The notes under the pieces are model-generated. The model was not told where the DNA came from, searched no databases, and saw only the letters and a program-made list of their open reading frames with translations. Shown piece by piece: positions 44,602-53,690 of a DNA stretch of 60,554 bases. Source of the DNA: Rhodomicrobium udaipurense JA643 (GTDB lineage Bacteria; Pseudomonadota; Alphaproteobacteria; Rhizobiales; Rhodomicrobiaceae). Made by a program: the position numbers and the translations under genes. The first letter of the stretch is position 1; each line of letters starts with the position of its first letter. Location: positions 1 to 60,554 of the forward strand of contig NZ_JFZJ01000008.1 of assembly GCF_000636015.1 (NCBI RefSeq). Direction: 5' to 3'.

Positions 44602-46224
44602 TCAAGCTCGCAGAACGATGTGGCTTGAGCCGCGTCGCTCAAGGCGCCCCGCCAGGTCGAGAGACATGATCGCGGCGTGAACCTCGCGCGTTTGCTTCCC
44701 CGTCATTCGGCAGATGTCGTCGATGGCGATCGGGGAGAAACTCAGCAATTGCATGACGCTTGCGATGGTCGCGTCCAGCGAGGCGAGCCCGTCGCCGCCC
44801 GTCGCACCTGCCGGAGCGCGGACGGGGCCGTCGTCGCGCGCTGCAAGCTTGGGTGCTCGTTGCGGCTGAGGGACCTCGACGCCGAAGCGCGCCCAGTCGA
44901 CGAGCTTGCCCTTCAGCGCATCCACGATGTCTTCTGCCGAGGTCGTCAGCACGGCGCCTTCCTTGATGAGCCGGTTCGTTCCCGTCGCGCGCGTATCGAG
45001 CGGATGGCCCGGCACGGCGAAGACCTCTCGGCTCTGCTCACCCGCGAGACGCGCCGTGATCAAGGAACCGGATCGTTCGGCGGCCTCGACGACAAGCACG
45101 CCGAGGCTGGCACCGGAGATGATGCGGTTACGTCGCGGGAAATCCTGAGCGCGCGCGACGAAACCCGGAGGGCATTCCCCGACAAGCAAGCCGTTTTGCG
45201 CGATGTCGGCGGCGAGCCTGACATGTTCAGGCGGATAGATGCGGTCGAGCCCGCCCGGCAGCACTGCGCATGTGCCGTACGGCAGCGCGCCCCGATGAGC
45301 CGCGCCATCGATGCCGCGCGCCAGTCCCGACACGACGAGCAAACCGAGACGCGAAAGCTCGGCGCTGATTTCAGCGGTGAATTTCAGGCCCGCGCCGGAC
45401 GCATTGCGCGAGCCGACGATACCGAAGGCGGGCCTTTGCCAGATGCGCGGGTCGCCCTTGATATAGAGAAGGGGCGGCGGTGCTTCGATCTCCGCGAGCA
45501 GAGGCGGATAGCCCGCTTCGCCGACCGCGACAAGCGTCAATCCAGCGGCCGCCGCGCGCTCCATCTCTGCCTCGGCGGTGCCGATTGAGGGCACGCTTTT
45601 CGGCGAAACGCGGCTTCCATGCTTGACGAATTCGGGCAGCGCATCGATGGCCGCGGTCGCCGATCCGAAATGCGCGATAAGCTGCCAGAAGGTGACTGTG
45701 CCGATATGCGGCGTGCGGATCAGGCGAAGGCGGTCGCGTTTCTCGGCGTCGGGCGTCGACGCGGTTGTTTTGCCCGCGCGAGGCGGTTCGGGCGAATAGT
45801 CGAAGTCGGCACCCGGTTCACGCAACACCGCCGTTGCCGCCGACGAAACGCACCCGGCGTTGCGCGCATCCGGCCGCTCGGGGTAGGTCAGATCGTGATA
45901 AGGTCCATTCGATGCGGTTGGATGAGCGGCGGATCGGCGGCCGGGCGAAGTGTCGCCAGACGACTTGCTCTTCGCCGACCCAACTTTTTCGGCGCGCTTT
46001 CGGCGAAGCTTTGCGTGCGGTTCACCGACGCTGTCGGGCGAAACCGCCGCGGACGACAATGCAGGCGTCGCCATTCCGGCAGCGCTCGCATCCGCGATTG
46101 CTTCATCAGACGCTTCTGCCGCTCCAGACACCGAAGACGCCGCGCGCGAACGCTTGGGCTTCCCGGTTGCCTTTTCGTCAGGCGCCTTTCGCTGGCGCGG
46201 CTTTCTGGCCGATTTTTGATTCAT
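44602..46224 (-). CDS. dprA: DNA processing protein DprA
   Basis: 540 residues from ATG 46224. Core: SAM-like RLIRTPHIGTVTFWQLIAHF, Rossmann fold with GIVGSRNASGAGLKFTAEIS, LVVSGLARGIDGAAHRGALP, ECPPGFVARAQDFPRRNRII and EAAERSGSLITARLAGEQSR. The C-terminal winged helix (SFSPIAIDDICRMTGKQTRE) closes the protein. It brings RecA to incoming single-stranded DNA in transformation. The N terminus has an unusual 165-residue Lys/Ala/Ser-rich stretch (KPRQRKAPDEKATGKPKRSR) of low complexity. Overlaps the plsY end by 47 bases, which fits an operon. Confidence 0.93.
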   Translation of the reverse strand: MNQKSARKPRQRKAPDEKATGKPKRSRAASSVSGAAEASDEAIADASAAGMATPALSSAAVSPDSVGEPHAKLRRKRAEKVGSAKSKSSGDTSPGRRSAAHPTASNGPYHDLTYPERPDARNAGCVSSAATAVLREPGADFDYSPEPPRAGKTTASTPDAEKRDRLRLIRTPHIGTVTFWQLIAHFGSATAAIDALPEFVKHGSRVSPKSVPSIGTAEAEMERAAAAGLTLVAVGEAGYPPLLAEIEAPPPLLYIKGDPRIWQRPAFGIVGSRNASGAGLKFTAEISAELSRLGLLVVSGLARGIDGAAHRGALPYGTCAVLPGGLDRIYPPEHVRLAADIAQNGLLVGECPPGFVARAQDFPRRNRIISGASLGVLVVEAAERSGSLITARLAGEQSREVFAVPGHPLDTRATGTNRLIKEGAVLTTSAEDIVDALKGKLVDWARFGVEVPQPQRAPKLAARDDGPVRAPAGATGGDGLASLDATIASVMQLLSFSPIAIDDICRMTGKQTREVHAAIMSLDLAGRLERRGSSHIVLRA

Positions 46225-46837
46225 GCCCGTCAATCAGTTTACGGATATTCTGATGATGGCGTTGAATGAGAACCGCTGAAAGTGCAAGCAGAAAGATAAA
46301 AAGCGGCACCGACGTCATCGCGAGCACGAAAAACGGGGTCGCCGCCGCTGCGATCAATGCGGAGAGCGAAGAATAGCGCGTCACAAGGGCGATGATGAGC
46401 CACAGCGCGCAGAAGAATGCACCCGCTGGCCAGTAGAGCGCAGTGATCACGCCGATATAGGTCGCGACGCCCTTGCCGCCCTTGAAGCCGAGCCATACCG
46501 GGAAGAGATGGCCGAGGAAAGCGCCCACGGCGACGGCCATCGCCGCTTCCATGCCGAGATATTGGCGGGCGAGGAGAACCGGCACGAAGCCTTTCGCCGC
46601 GTCGAAAATCAATGTCGCCGCCGCGAGGCCCTTGTTGCCCGTGCGCAGCACGTTGGTCGCGCCGATATTGCCGGAGCCGATGGTACGGATGTCGCCGAGC
46701 CCCGCCATGCGGCTGAACAGGTAGCCGAACGGGATCGAGCCGCATAGGTAGCCTGCCAGGAGGGCCGCGCCCCAGACAACCCAGATGTTCGCGCCGAGAA
46801 AAACGGCAAACCACAGGTCTTGTTCGTTCAGAGCCAT
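46178..46837 (-). CDS. plsY: Glycerol-3-phosphate acyltransferase PlsY
   Basis: 219 residues from ATG 46837 with GAAAGAG nearby; a reading to 46858 is less likely. Inner-membrane enzyme that makes lysophosphatidate from acyl-phosphate. Motifs: GYLCGSIPFGYLFSRMAG, DIRTIGSGNIGATNVLR, FDAAKGFVPVLLAR, GHLFPVWLGFKGGKGVATYI, and HQNIRKLIDGHESKI near the end. Five membrane helices. Followed by dprA. Confidence 0.94.
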   Translation of the reverse strand: MALNEQDLWFAVFLGANIWVVWGAALLAGYLCGSIPFGYLFSRMAGLGDIRTIGSGNIGATNVLRTGNKGLAAATLIFDAAKGFVPVLLARQYLGMEAAMAVAVGAFLGHLFPVWLGFKGGKGVATYIGVITALYWPAGAFFCALWLIIALVTRYSSLSALIAAAATPFFVLAMTSVPLFIFLLALSAVLIQRHHQNIRKLIDGHESKIGQKAAPAKGA

Positions 46838-46884
46838 CGCTCTTTCTTGTCCTTTCATTCCGCGTGACCGCGAGAAAAGTCGAT

Positions 46885-47811
46885 TTACGGTGCGTTCTGC
46901 GCGAGCCAGATGAATAAGGGAAGCGTCGCTATCGACGCAATGCTCTGCACGGTCACAATCTGCGCCATCAGCGGTGCATCGCCGCCCATGATGCGCGCCG
47001 TCGTGTAGGCCGACGCGGCTGTGGGTACCGCCGCGCCAATTACGGCGGCGGTCCGGGCGATCCCCGTCAGCCCCGTGAGCCACGACAGCCCGAAGACGAG
47101 CAGCGGCATGAGGATCAGTCGGAGAACCGTGCTCGCCGCGACGAGGTTCATCGCCGCTCGCGCCGCGCCCATATTGAAGCCCGCGCCGACCGAAAGCAGC
47201 GTCAAGCCGATGGAGGCCGAGCCGAGAAGCGACAGCGTCTGAAACGCGAAGTCCGGCGCGCCTGTCACGTTGAGGGTCAGCCCGACGACGCAGGCGAGAA
47301 AAAGCGGGTTCAGCATTACGCGGCGCAAGGCCTGGCGGACATTCATCTCACCCGCACCTTCGCCGAACACCGACAGCGCGAGCACCGAATAAAGCTGCAC
47401 CGTCGGCACGACGGATGCCACCGTGAGCGCGGCGAAGGTCAGCCCGCGCTCGCCGAACAGCGCGGACGCGACGGCAACCGACACGATGCTCTGGAAGCGG
47501 ATCGCGCCTTGCAGGAAGCTCGTGAAGGCGGGGCCGGAAATCGGCCGACCGAATGAGAGCCAGCCCGCAAGCAACGCTCCCGCCATGATCGTCACCGACG
47601 CGACCGAAACGAAGACATAGTCGGCGGCGGGCACGTTGTGGAGATCGGCGCGCATCAGCGTTTTCACGAGCAGCGCCGGAAACAGCACGTAAAACACAAG
47701 CGTGTCGAGCGCGCGCCACAGCGCTTCGCTGCCGAAGCGTATCTGCGCGAGGCCGTAACCCAGCGCCGTGATGAGAAACAGCGGCGCGAGCGCTTCGAGG
47801 ATCGCCGTCAT
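46885..47811 (-). CDS. AEC (auxin efflux carrier)-family transporter
   Basis: 308 residues; its ATG overlaps the ruvX stop (ATGA). Ten hydrophobic helices in two repeats: ILEALAPLFLITALGYGLAQ, VTIMAGALLAGWLSFG, then LLSVGAGFNMGAARAAMNLV, GIARTAAVIGAAVPTAASAY and IVTVQSIASIATLPLFIWLA. Family members move organic acids or amino acids; substrate unknown. The operon order ruvX-AEC is by position. Confidence 0.88.
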   Translation of the reverse strand: MTAILEALAPLFLITALGYGLAQIRFGSEALWRALDTLVFYVLFPALLVKTLMRADLHNVPAADYVFVSVASVTIMAGALLAGWLSFGRPISGPAFTSFLQGAIRFQSIVSVAVASALFGERGLTFAALTVASVVPTVQLYSVLALSVFGEGAGEMNVRQALRRVMLNPLFLACVVGLTLNVTGAPDFAFQTLSLLGSASIGLTLLSVGAGFNMGAARAAMNLVAASTVLRLILMPLLVFGLSWLTGLTGIARTAAVIGAAVPTAASAYTTARIMGGDAPLMAQIVTVQSIASIATLPLFIWLAQNAP

Positions 47812-48287
47812 GCGTAATTCACGCGGTCGAGCGCGCCCTGCAAGATATAGGCGGCGGCCATCTTGTCGATGACTTCGGCGCGGCGTTTGCGGCTGGCGTC
47901 CGCTTCGAGCAGCACGCGCTCGGCGGCGGCGGTGGACAGCCGCTCATCCCAGAACGCCATCGGCATATCGGTGAGCGCGCCGAGGCTGCGCACGAAAGCG
48001 CGGGTGGACTGCGCGCGCGGACCTTCCGTGCCGTCGAGGTTCACCGGCAGGCCGACGACGAGGCCGCCCACGTCCTGCGCCTTGCAGTGCTCCAGCAGCT
48101 TCACCGCGTCGGCCGTGAATTTCGTACGCCGGATGGTGTCAAACGGCGTTGCGATCTGGCGCATCACGTCCGAGAGCGCAAGCCCCACGGTCTTGGTGCC
48201 GACATCGAGGCCCATCAGCCGCTCGTCGCGTTTGAGCCTTGATATAAGGTCGGGAAGCGGCACGAGTTTGGAGGGCACTAAAGTCAC
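47808..48287 (-). CDS. ruvX: Putative pre-16S rRNA nuclease (YqgF/RuvX)
   Basis: 159 residues from GTG 48287. RNase H-like fold: DERLMGLDVGTKTVGLALSD with the catalytic Asp, DVGGLVVGLPVNLDGTEGPR, MAFWDERLSTAAAERVL with Asp/Glu, and KRRAEVIDKMAAAYILQGAL. It trims the 5' end of 16S rRNA and was first named as a Holliday resolvase. Divergent from the UPF0173 gene with 94 bases between. Confidence 0.9.
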   Translation of the reverse strand: MTLVPSKLVPLPDLISRLKRDERLMGLDVGTKTVGLALSDVMRQIATPFDTIRRTKFTADAVKLLEHCKAQDVGGLVVGLPVNLDGTEGPRAQSTRAFVRSLGALTDMPMAFWDERLSTAAAERVLLEADASRKRRAEVIDKMAAAYILQGALDRVNYA

Positions 48288-48381
48288 CTGCGGGAGTTTT
48301 TTACAAATTGCGGGCGCGCCACATTTTCATATAGTGCGGGCACCGCTTTTACTCGTCGCTCATCTTCGGGAGATTTGCAAA

Positions 48382-49074
48382 TTGAAGCTGACATGGTTCG
48401 GGCACTCCGCCGTTCGCGCGGAAAACGGCAGTCACGTCATCCTGATCGACCCGTTCCTTACGGGCAATCCAAGTTTCACCGGCTCGGTGGACGAGGCGGC
48501 TGCGGGCGCGACGCATGTTGTGCTGACGCACGGCCATGACGACCACGTCGGCGACGCGGTGGCGATCTGCAAGAAGACCGGCGCGACGCTGGTTGCGGTA
48601 TACGAGCTGGCGCTGCACCTCGTGGCGCAGGGCGTGGAGAAGGTGGAGGTCGGCAATCCCGGCGGCACGATCGATCTCGGCGGCGGCGTTTCGGTGAGCT
48701 TCGTGAACGCGTTCCACTCGTCGTCAACCGCCGTGAACGGTCAGGCCGTCTATCTCGGCAACCCGACCGGCATTGTGATCGAGGGCCTCGGCAAGACGAT
48801 CTACCACGCGGGCGACACCGGCATTTTCGGCGACATGGCGCTGATCGACGAGCTTTACGCGCCGAAGGTGGGCTTCCTGCCCATCGGCGACCGCTTCACC
48901 ATGGGCGCGAAGCAGGCGGCGTTCGCGGCGCGGAAGTTCTTCCACTTCGACGTGGTGGTGCCGATCCACTACGGCACGTTCCCGATCATCGACCAGACGG
49001 CGGATGAGTTCGTGGCTCTGGCCGAGGGCGTGAATGTGGTGGTGCCGGAGGTTGGGAAGGCTTTTGAGGACTAA
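48382..49074 (+). CDS. UPF0173 metal-dependent hydrolase
   Basis: 230 residues from TTG 48382 (LKLTWFGHSAVRAENG) with GGGAG nine bases before. Metallo-beta-lactamase fold: metal site HGHDDHVGD, then AFHSSSTAVNG, IYHAGDTGIFGDM and PIHYGTFPIIDQT. Intact. A palindrome (GGACTAAG / CTTAGTCC, 49068-49086) covers its stop codon and leads straight into a transposase remnant. Confidence 0.9.
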   Translation: MKLTWFGHSAVRAENGSHVILIDPFLTGNPSFTGSVDEAAAGATHVVLTHGHDDHVGDAVAICKKTGATLVAVYELALHLVAQGVEKVEVGNPGGTIDLGGGVSVSFVNAFHSSSTAVNGQAVYLGNPTGIVIEGLGKTIYHAGDTGIFGDMALIDELYAPKVGFLPIGDRFTMGAKQAAFAARKFFHFDVVVPIHYGTFPIIDQTADEFVALAEGVNVVVPEVGKAFED

Positions 49075-49086
49075 GCCCCTTAGTCC
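49068..49086. repeat. Palindrome at the UPF0173 stop / IS remnant edge
   Basis: GGACTAAG and CTTAGTCC are exact inverse arms (8 bp) around CCC. It lies between the hydrolase gene and the decayed transposase. Confidence 0.5.
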
Positions 49087-49584
49087 CATTGTGTAACGGT
49101 CTGGTTTTCGGACGAAGAGATCCGGCTTTTCCTCGCTGAGCTTCCAGATAGCCTCGAAGGGTGTTCGGAACCGCAAGGCCTTGAGTTGCCTGGCAAAGTT
49201 GTAGGCGGCCAGCCAGTCCCGGACGTGACGGCGGAGATCGTCGATCAAGCCATAATGGTAGGTTCTGGTGGTTGCCTCCTTGATGGTTCGCACCATCCGT
49301 TCGGCCTGATCGTTCGTCCAGGGATGGCAGAGTTTGGTAAGCCGGGTGCTCGACGCCGTGCTCGTCGCAGACCCCGCCGGAGACCTGAACGACGAAGTCG
49401 CAGGACCTGTCGCGCTGCACGAAGCGCGCCAGATCCTCACGGTCTTCGCGTTGACGCCGAAGCGTTTCGCGAGTTCAGCGACCGGAGCTTCATCGCTGTA
49501 GTTCCGCTCGAGTGGCGTGCATTGTCGAGGGCAAACCAGCCCTCCCGACAACGGAGCGCGGGCTTCCGTTCTGGTCATTGGCAT
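49087..49584 (-). pseudogene. IS481-type transposase remnant (internal deletion, frameshift)
   Basis: The left part, read on the minus strand, encodes the C-terminal end of a DDE integrase: CDEHGVEH, LTKLCHPWTNDQAERM, VRTIKEATTRTYHYG, RRHVRDWLAAYNFARQLKAL and TPFEAIWKLS. The right part (49584-49400) encodes an N-terminal helix-turn-helix (PVAELAKRFGVNAKTVRIWR). The middle, with the first two catalytic acidic residues, is gone. CDEHG-EH and LTKLCHPWT lie in different frames near 49345, so at least one frameshift is present. Not functional. Confidence 0.8.
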
Positions 49585-49604
49585 CGCTCCGGTCGACCTT
49601 CGCG

Positions 49605-51143
49605 TCATGCGGCTTCGGCTCGCCGAGCTGCCGCCACCTCGCCCCGCAGGCTCAGCGCCTCGGCGATGTGAATCGCATGAACCCCGGCGCTTGCGTCAAG
49701 ATCGGCCACGGTGCGCGCCAGCCTCAGGGTGCGGTGATAGCCCCGCGCCGAAAGCCTTGCGATATCCGCTGCCTTCTCAAGCATGGCGAGGGCTTCGCGA
49801 CTGAGGGCGCAGAAGTCGTCGAGCAGCGCGGCCGGACAATTGGCGTTTGTCGTGATCGATTCATTACCGATGATGGAATAGCGTTTCATCTGGATGGAAC
49901 GCGCCGCAGCCACACGCGCCGCAACCTCTGCGCTGCCTTCTTGCGCTGGCGGAAGGGCGAGGTCGGTCGCCTTGACCGGCGCCACGGGGGTCTGGATATC
50001 GATCCTGTCCCAGAGTGGACCGGAAATGCGTCCTCGATAGCTTTCCTCGCAGCGCTTTCCGTGCTTGCAGGTCATCCCCGGTGTCCAGGCGTGGCCGCAG
50101 CGGCACGGGTTCATCGCCGCCACGAGTTGGAAGCGCGATGGATAGCGGATGCGGTGGTTGACGCGGGCGATGATAGTCTCGCCGCTTTCGATGGGTTGCC
50201 GGAGCGCATCGAGCACATGCGGTGGAAATTCGGGCAGCTCGTCAAGAAAGAGAACGCCGTGATGGGCGAGCGCCACCTCCCCCGGCTTTGGCTTCGCACC
50301 ACCGCCCACCAGAGCGGCCATGCTCGCCGAATGATGCGGCGCGCGGAATGGCCTGGTCGCGGTCAGCGTTCCATTCACAATAGTCCCAGCGATGCTTTGT
50401 ACCATCGCAACCTCGAGCAGTTCGTGAGGCTCGAGTGGTGGCAAGATACCTGGCAATCGCTGGGCCATCATGGATTTGCCCGCACCCGGCGGGCCAATCA
50501 TCAACATATGATGTCCGCCAGCGGCCGCGACCTCCAGCGCGCGTTTGGCGCTTTCCTGCCCGCGCACGTCCCTCAGGTCGGAGGAAGATCCGGCGCTGCG
50601 TTCGAGATGGGGCTTCGGCCGTGCAAGCGTGGACGTGCCCTTGAGGTGATTGACAAGTTGCGTGAGATGCGAAGGCGCAACAATGGGCATTTCCGCCGAA
50701 GCCCATGCTGCCTCCGGCCCGGAACCGGCGGGGCAGATCAACCCTTTGTCGAGGCCGCTCGCGCCAAAAGCTGCAGGCAGCGCGCCTGTGATCGGACCGA
50801 GCGAACCGTCGAGGCCGAGTTCACCGATAACGATGAAATCCTTCAGCAAGTCGCCGGGGATCGCCCCGGCCGCAGCCATCACGCCGAGCGCAATGGGCAG
50901 ATCGTAATGCGTGCCTTCCTTCGGCATGTCGGCGGGTGCGAGGTTGACGGTGATGCGCTTCGCGGGCAGGCCAAGGCCGATTGCGGTAAGTGCGGCACGA
51001 ACGCGTTCGCGGCTTTCTCCCACGGATTTGTCTGGCAGGCCCACGATGGAAAAGGACGGAAGCCCCGGTGCGATCAGCACCTGGACATCGACCTGTTTCG
51101 CGTCGATGCCCTCGAACGTTACGGTTGATACCTGCGCGAACAT
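49605..51143 (-). CDS. comM: Competence-linked MoxR/Mg-chelatase-like helicase ComM
   Basis: 512 residues, start ATG 51143. Family features: N-terminal Lon-like domain (FAQVSTVTFEGIDAKQVDVQ, GLPDKSVGESRERVRAAL, NLAPADMPKEGTHYDLPIAL), AAA+ core with Walker A MLMIGPPGAGKSMMAQRL, Walker B GVLFLDELPEF, ARVNHRIRYPSRFQLVAAMN, four-cysteine cluster CRCGHAWTPGMTCKHG, and C-terminal lid. ComM is a hexameric helicase for branch migration during DNA uptake. Its promoter carries a triple LexA half-site array. The 3' end is 20 bases from the transposase remnant. Confidence 0.93.
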   Translation of the reverse strand: MFAQVSTVTFEGIDAKQVDVQVLIAPGLPSFSIVGLPDKSVGESRERVRAALTAIGLGLPAKRITVNLAPADMPKEGTHYDLPIALGVMAAAGAIPGDLLKDFIVIGELGLDGSLGPITGALPAAFGASGLDKGLICPAGSGPEAAWASAEMPIVAPSHLTQLVNHLKGTSTLARPKPHLERSAGSSSDLRDVRGQESAKRALEVAAAGGHHMLMIGPPGAGKSMMAQRLPGILPPLEPHELLEVAMVQSIAGTIVNGTLTATRPFRAPHHSASMAALVGGGAKPKPGEVALAHHGVLFLDELPEFPPHVLDALRQPIESGETIIARVNHRIRYPSRFQLVAAMNPCRCGHAWTPGMTCKHGKRCEESYRGRISGPLWDRIDIQTPVAPVKATDLALPPAQEGSAEVAARVAAARSIQMKRYSIIGNESITTNANCPAALLDDFCALSREALAMLEKAADIARLSARGYHRTLRLARTVADLDASAGVHAIHIAEALSLRGEVAAARRAEAA

Positions 51144-51182
51144 TTACGCCACCCACTCGCCTACCTTCAATAAGTGGAATGG

Positions 51183-51210
51183 ATATTATCGCCAGAATTT
51201 ACAAAATCAA
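51183..51210 (-). promoter_or_regulatory. comM promoter
   Basis: Read on the minus strand: -35 TTGATT (51210-51205), 16-base spacer, -10 TAATAT (51188-51183). The transcript would begin about 30 bases before comM. The LexA array abuts the -35 box on its far side. Confidence 0.55.
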
Positions 51211-51236
51211 GAACATTTAAGGAACTTTAACGGAAC
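51211..51236. promoter_or_regulatory. Tandem LexA (SOS) boxes upstream of comM
   Basis: Three GAAC half sites at 51211, 51222 and 51233 with 7-base spacers give two overlapping GAAC-N7-GAAC boxes at an 11-bp step. They lie about 70 bases before comM and overlap the stop of gshB. comM is known as an SOS gene in alphaproteobacteria; the doubled box is not usual. Confidence 0.8.
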
Positions 51237-52173
51237 AAACTTTCTCTTCCACAACATCCCAGACGAGCGCTGCGATGTCCGCACCGCCGAAGCGTTTCAC
51301 CTCGCGAATGCCCGTCGGCGAGGTGACGTTGATCTCGGTCAGATAGTCGCCGATGACATCGATGCCGACGAAAATGAGGCCCCGCTTCTTCAGCTCGGGC
51401 CCGATGGCGGCGCAGATCTCGCGCTCGCGCGGCGTCAGCTCCGTCGCTTCTGGGCGCCCGCCCACATGCATGTTGGAGCGCGTTTCGTTCGCAGCTGGCA
51501 CGCGGTTGATCGCGCCTACCGGCTCGCCGTCGACGAGGATGATGCGCTTGTCGCCCGCGCGTACGTCCGGCAAATAGCGCTGCACGACGAACGGTTCGCG
51601 GAACACGGTTTGGAACAGCTCGACGAGCGAGCCGGTGTTCGTGTCGTCCGGCTTGATCCGGAACACGGCCGCGCCGCCATTGCCGTAGAGCGGCTTGACA
51701 ATGATGTCGCCGAACTCCTCACGAAACGCGGTGACGTCGTCGAGGGTGCGGGCGATGAGCGTCGGCGGCATGAGGTCGGGGAACTGCGTGACGAACAGCT
51801 TTTCCGGCGCGTTGCGGACGCTGGTCGGATCGTTCACCACGAGCGTTTTCGGATGGACGCTGTCGAGAATGTGTGTCGTCGTGATGTAGGCCATGTCGAA
51901 CGGCGGGTCTTGCCGCAGATGGATCACGTCGAGTTCGTCGAGCGCCAGCTTCTGCCGCGCGCCAAGCTCGAAATGCGCTCCCTCGACATCGTGCACGCGC
52001 AGTTCGTGCCCCTCGGCGAAGGCACGACCTCCGCGCAGAATCAGCTTGTCCGGCGTATAATAGAAAATGCTGTGCTGGCGCTTCTGCGCTTCGAGAAGGA
52101 GCGCGAAGGTTGAATCGCCCCGAATGTTGATTTTCTCGATCGGGTCCATCTGGACCCCGGTTTTCAGACGCAT
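51217..52173 (-). CDS. gshB: Glutathione synthetase
   Basis: 318 residues from ATG 52173 with GAGG before it ([20 protein letters not shown] is the usual opening). ATP-grasp ligase that adds Gly to gamma-glutamylcysteine. Seen: [93 protein letters not shown]. Last gene of the rsmI-yraN-gshB run. Confidence 0.96.
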   Translation of the reverse strand: MRLKTGVQMDPIEKINIRGDSTFALLLEAQKRQHSIFYYTPDKLILRGGRAFAEGHELRVHDVEGAHFELGARQKLALDELDVIHLRQDPPFDMAYITTTHILDSVHPKTLVVNDPTSVRNAPEKLFVTQFPDLMPPTLIARTLDDVTAFREEFGDIIVKPLYGNGGAAVFRIKPDDTNTGSLVELFQTVFREPFVVQRYLPDVRAGDKRIILVDGEPVGAINRVPAANETRSNMHVGGRPEATELTPREREICAAIGPELKKRGLIFVGIDVIGDYLTEINVTSPTGIREVKRFGGADIAALVWDVVEEKVCSVKVP

Positions 52174-52224
52174 CCGGTCCTCGCTTGGAGAGGGTTCGGA
52201 GGAGACTTAAAGGGCAGCCGCGAT

Positions 52225-52599
52225 TTAGGCAAGGAAGGCTTGCTCGATATGGGAGAGGCCCTGCGTCGGGCTCACGAGAATGACATCGAAACTGGCCGAC
52301 TCGTGGGAAAGCCCGGCATGCTCACCGAGAAAAACCTCTGCGGCGGTTGCGATCCGGGCCTGCTGCCGCGGCAGCACCGCATAGGCCGCTTCCTCCTGAG
52401 TGCGGCGGCACTTCACTTCAACGAAGGCGAGATGATCGCCACGCTGGGCCACGAGGTCGATCTCACCACCCTTCGTCTTGTAACGCTCGGCGAGAATGCG
52501 ATAGCTCTTCGCCTCAAGGAGCAGTTTCGCGCGCGTTTCCGCCGCGACGCCGATCTTGTACGAATTGGGAGCATTTCCGGCCCGACTGGCTGCGATCAT
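52225..52599 (-). CDS. yraN: YraN-family (UPF0102) nuclease-like protein
   Basis: 124 residues. Its ATG overlaps the rsmI stop (ATGA). Restriction-endonuclease-like fold: AAETRAKLLLEAKSYRILAE, KGGEIDLVAQRGDHLAFVEV (with the E-x-D and E-V-K residues), RQQARIATAAEVFL. Members are predicted nucleases; the role is not known. Confidence 0.87.
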   Translation of the reverse strand: MIAASRAGNAPNSYKIGVAAETRAKLLLEAKSYRILAERYKTKGGEIDLVAQRGDHLAFVEVKCRRTQEEAAYAVLPRQQARIATAAEVFLGEHAGLSHESASFDVILVSPTQGLSHIEQAFLA

Positions 52600-53561
52600 G
52601 ACGCTTCACCCTTGATCTTCAATGCCAAGTTGTAAGCCAATTTTCTTGCTACCCCAAGTCCTTTCGATACGTCTTCAACAGCCTCCTTGAGCGTCGCCGT
52701 TTTCAGCGCGGCGCGGAGTGCGATTTCGACATCGGCTTCCGTTGCGGCGGCGGCTTCGCCGGGTGCGATGAGGAGCACGATCTCACCTTGCGGCGGCTCG
52801 ATCTCGAAGGCCGCCGCCAGTTCGCGCGCGGTCCCTTTCGCTATCGTCTCATGCAGCTTCGTGAGTTCGCGAGCGACCGCCACCATCCTGTCCGGATACA
52901 CGGTCTCGATGGCGGCGAGCGCGGCTCCGATACGCGACGGCGTTTCATAGAAGACGAGCGTTCCCGGCACAGCGCGCATGGTTTCGAGTGCTTCCAGCCG
53001 CGCACCCTCCTTTGGTGGCAGAAAGCCGCCGAAAAAGAAGCGGTCGGTCGGCAGGCCGCTCGCTACAAGCGCTGACAGGATCGCCGAAGCGCCAGGCACC
53101 GGAAAGACACGAATGCCCTCGGCGACCGCATCGCGCACAAGCTTGTAGCCGGGGTCCGCGATGAGAGGCGTGCCGGCGTCCGAGATAAGCGCGACCGCCT
53201 TACCCTCGCGTAGCGCGTCGAGAATACGCTCGCGGTCTGCCTCGCCCGAAAAGTCGTGATAGGTTTCGAGCTTGCGCCCCATGTCGAACGCGGAAAACAG
53301 CTTCCGGCTGTGGCGCGTGTCCTCGCAGTAGACGCGGTCGGCGGACGCCAGCACGGAAAGTGCGCGGATCGAGATATCGGAGAGATTGCCGATGGGGGTC
53401 GAAACGAGATAAAGGCCAGGGTCGAGGGGGCTCGCGCCCAGCTTGTCGAACTGCCTCGACACGGCCGCCAGAAGCGCCGCCGCGCGCTCCGCCTCTATCG
53501 CTGCGGTCGCATCGCTGTCGGCATCCGGTTGTGGAATTTTCGGCGCCCGTCGCTTCGTCAT
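52596..53561 (-). CDS. rsmI: 16S rRNA (cytidine(1402)-2'-O)-methyltransferase
   Basis: 321 residues from ATG 53561. Tetrapyrrole-methylase fold: LYLVSTPIGNLSDISIRALS, DRVYCEDTRHSRKLFSAF, ALISDAGTPLIADPGYKLVR, VFPVPGASAILSALVASGLP, FFFGGFLPPKEGAR, and LVFYETPSRIGAAL. It methylates C1402 in the ribosomal P site. The first 40 residues are a charged, variable tail. Divergent from the LpoA-like gene. Confidence 0.94.
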   Translation of the reverse strand: MTKRRAPKIPQPDADSDATAAIEAERAAALLAAVSRQFDKLGASPLDPGLYLVSTPIGNLSDISIRALSVLASADRVYCEDTRHSRKLFSAFDMGRKLETYHDFSGEADRERILDALREGKAVALISDAGTPLIADPGYKLVRDAVAEGIRVFPVPGASAILSALVASGLPTDRFFFGGFLPPKEGARLEALETMRAVPGTLVFYETPSRIGAALAAIETVYPDRMVAVARELTKLHETIAKGTARELAAAFEIEPPQGEIVLLIAPGEAAAATEADVEIALRAALKTATLKEAVEDVSKGLGVARKLAYNLALKIKGEAS

Positions 53562-53690
53562 CACCAATCAGCCACAGTTGCCAAACACGGTAAACGTGCT
53601 CGAAGCGCTTCGCGTCAGACGCGACTCGTAACAAGGTGGTCTTGCCTTCATAACCGGCGCAGGTCAACGGAAAGCTGATATTCGATCCCG

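Noticed and set aside
46838..47083. Upstream in-frame extension of plsY
   Set aside because: Reads as antisense of the AEC gene end; a conserved start exists at 46837.
49512..51128. 538-codon open frame antisense to comM
   Set aside because: No motif, covers comM fully, no ribosome site.
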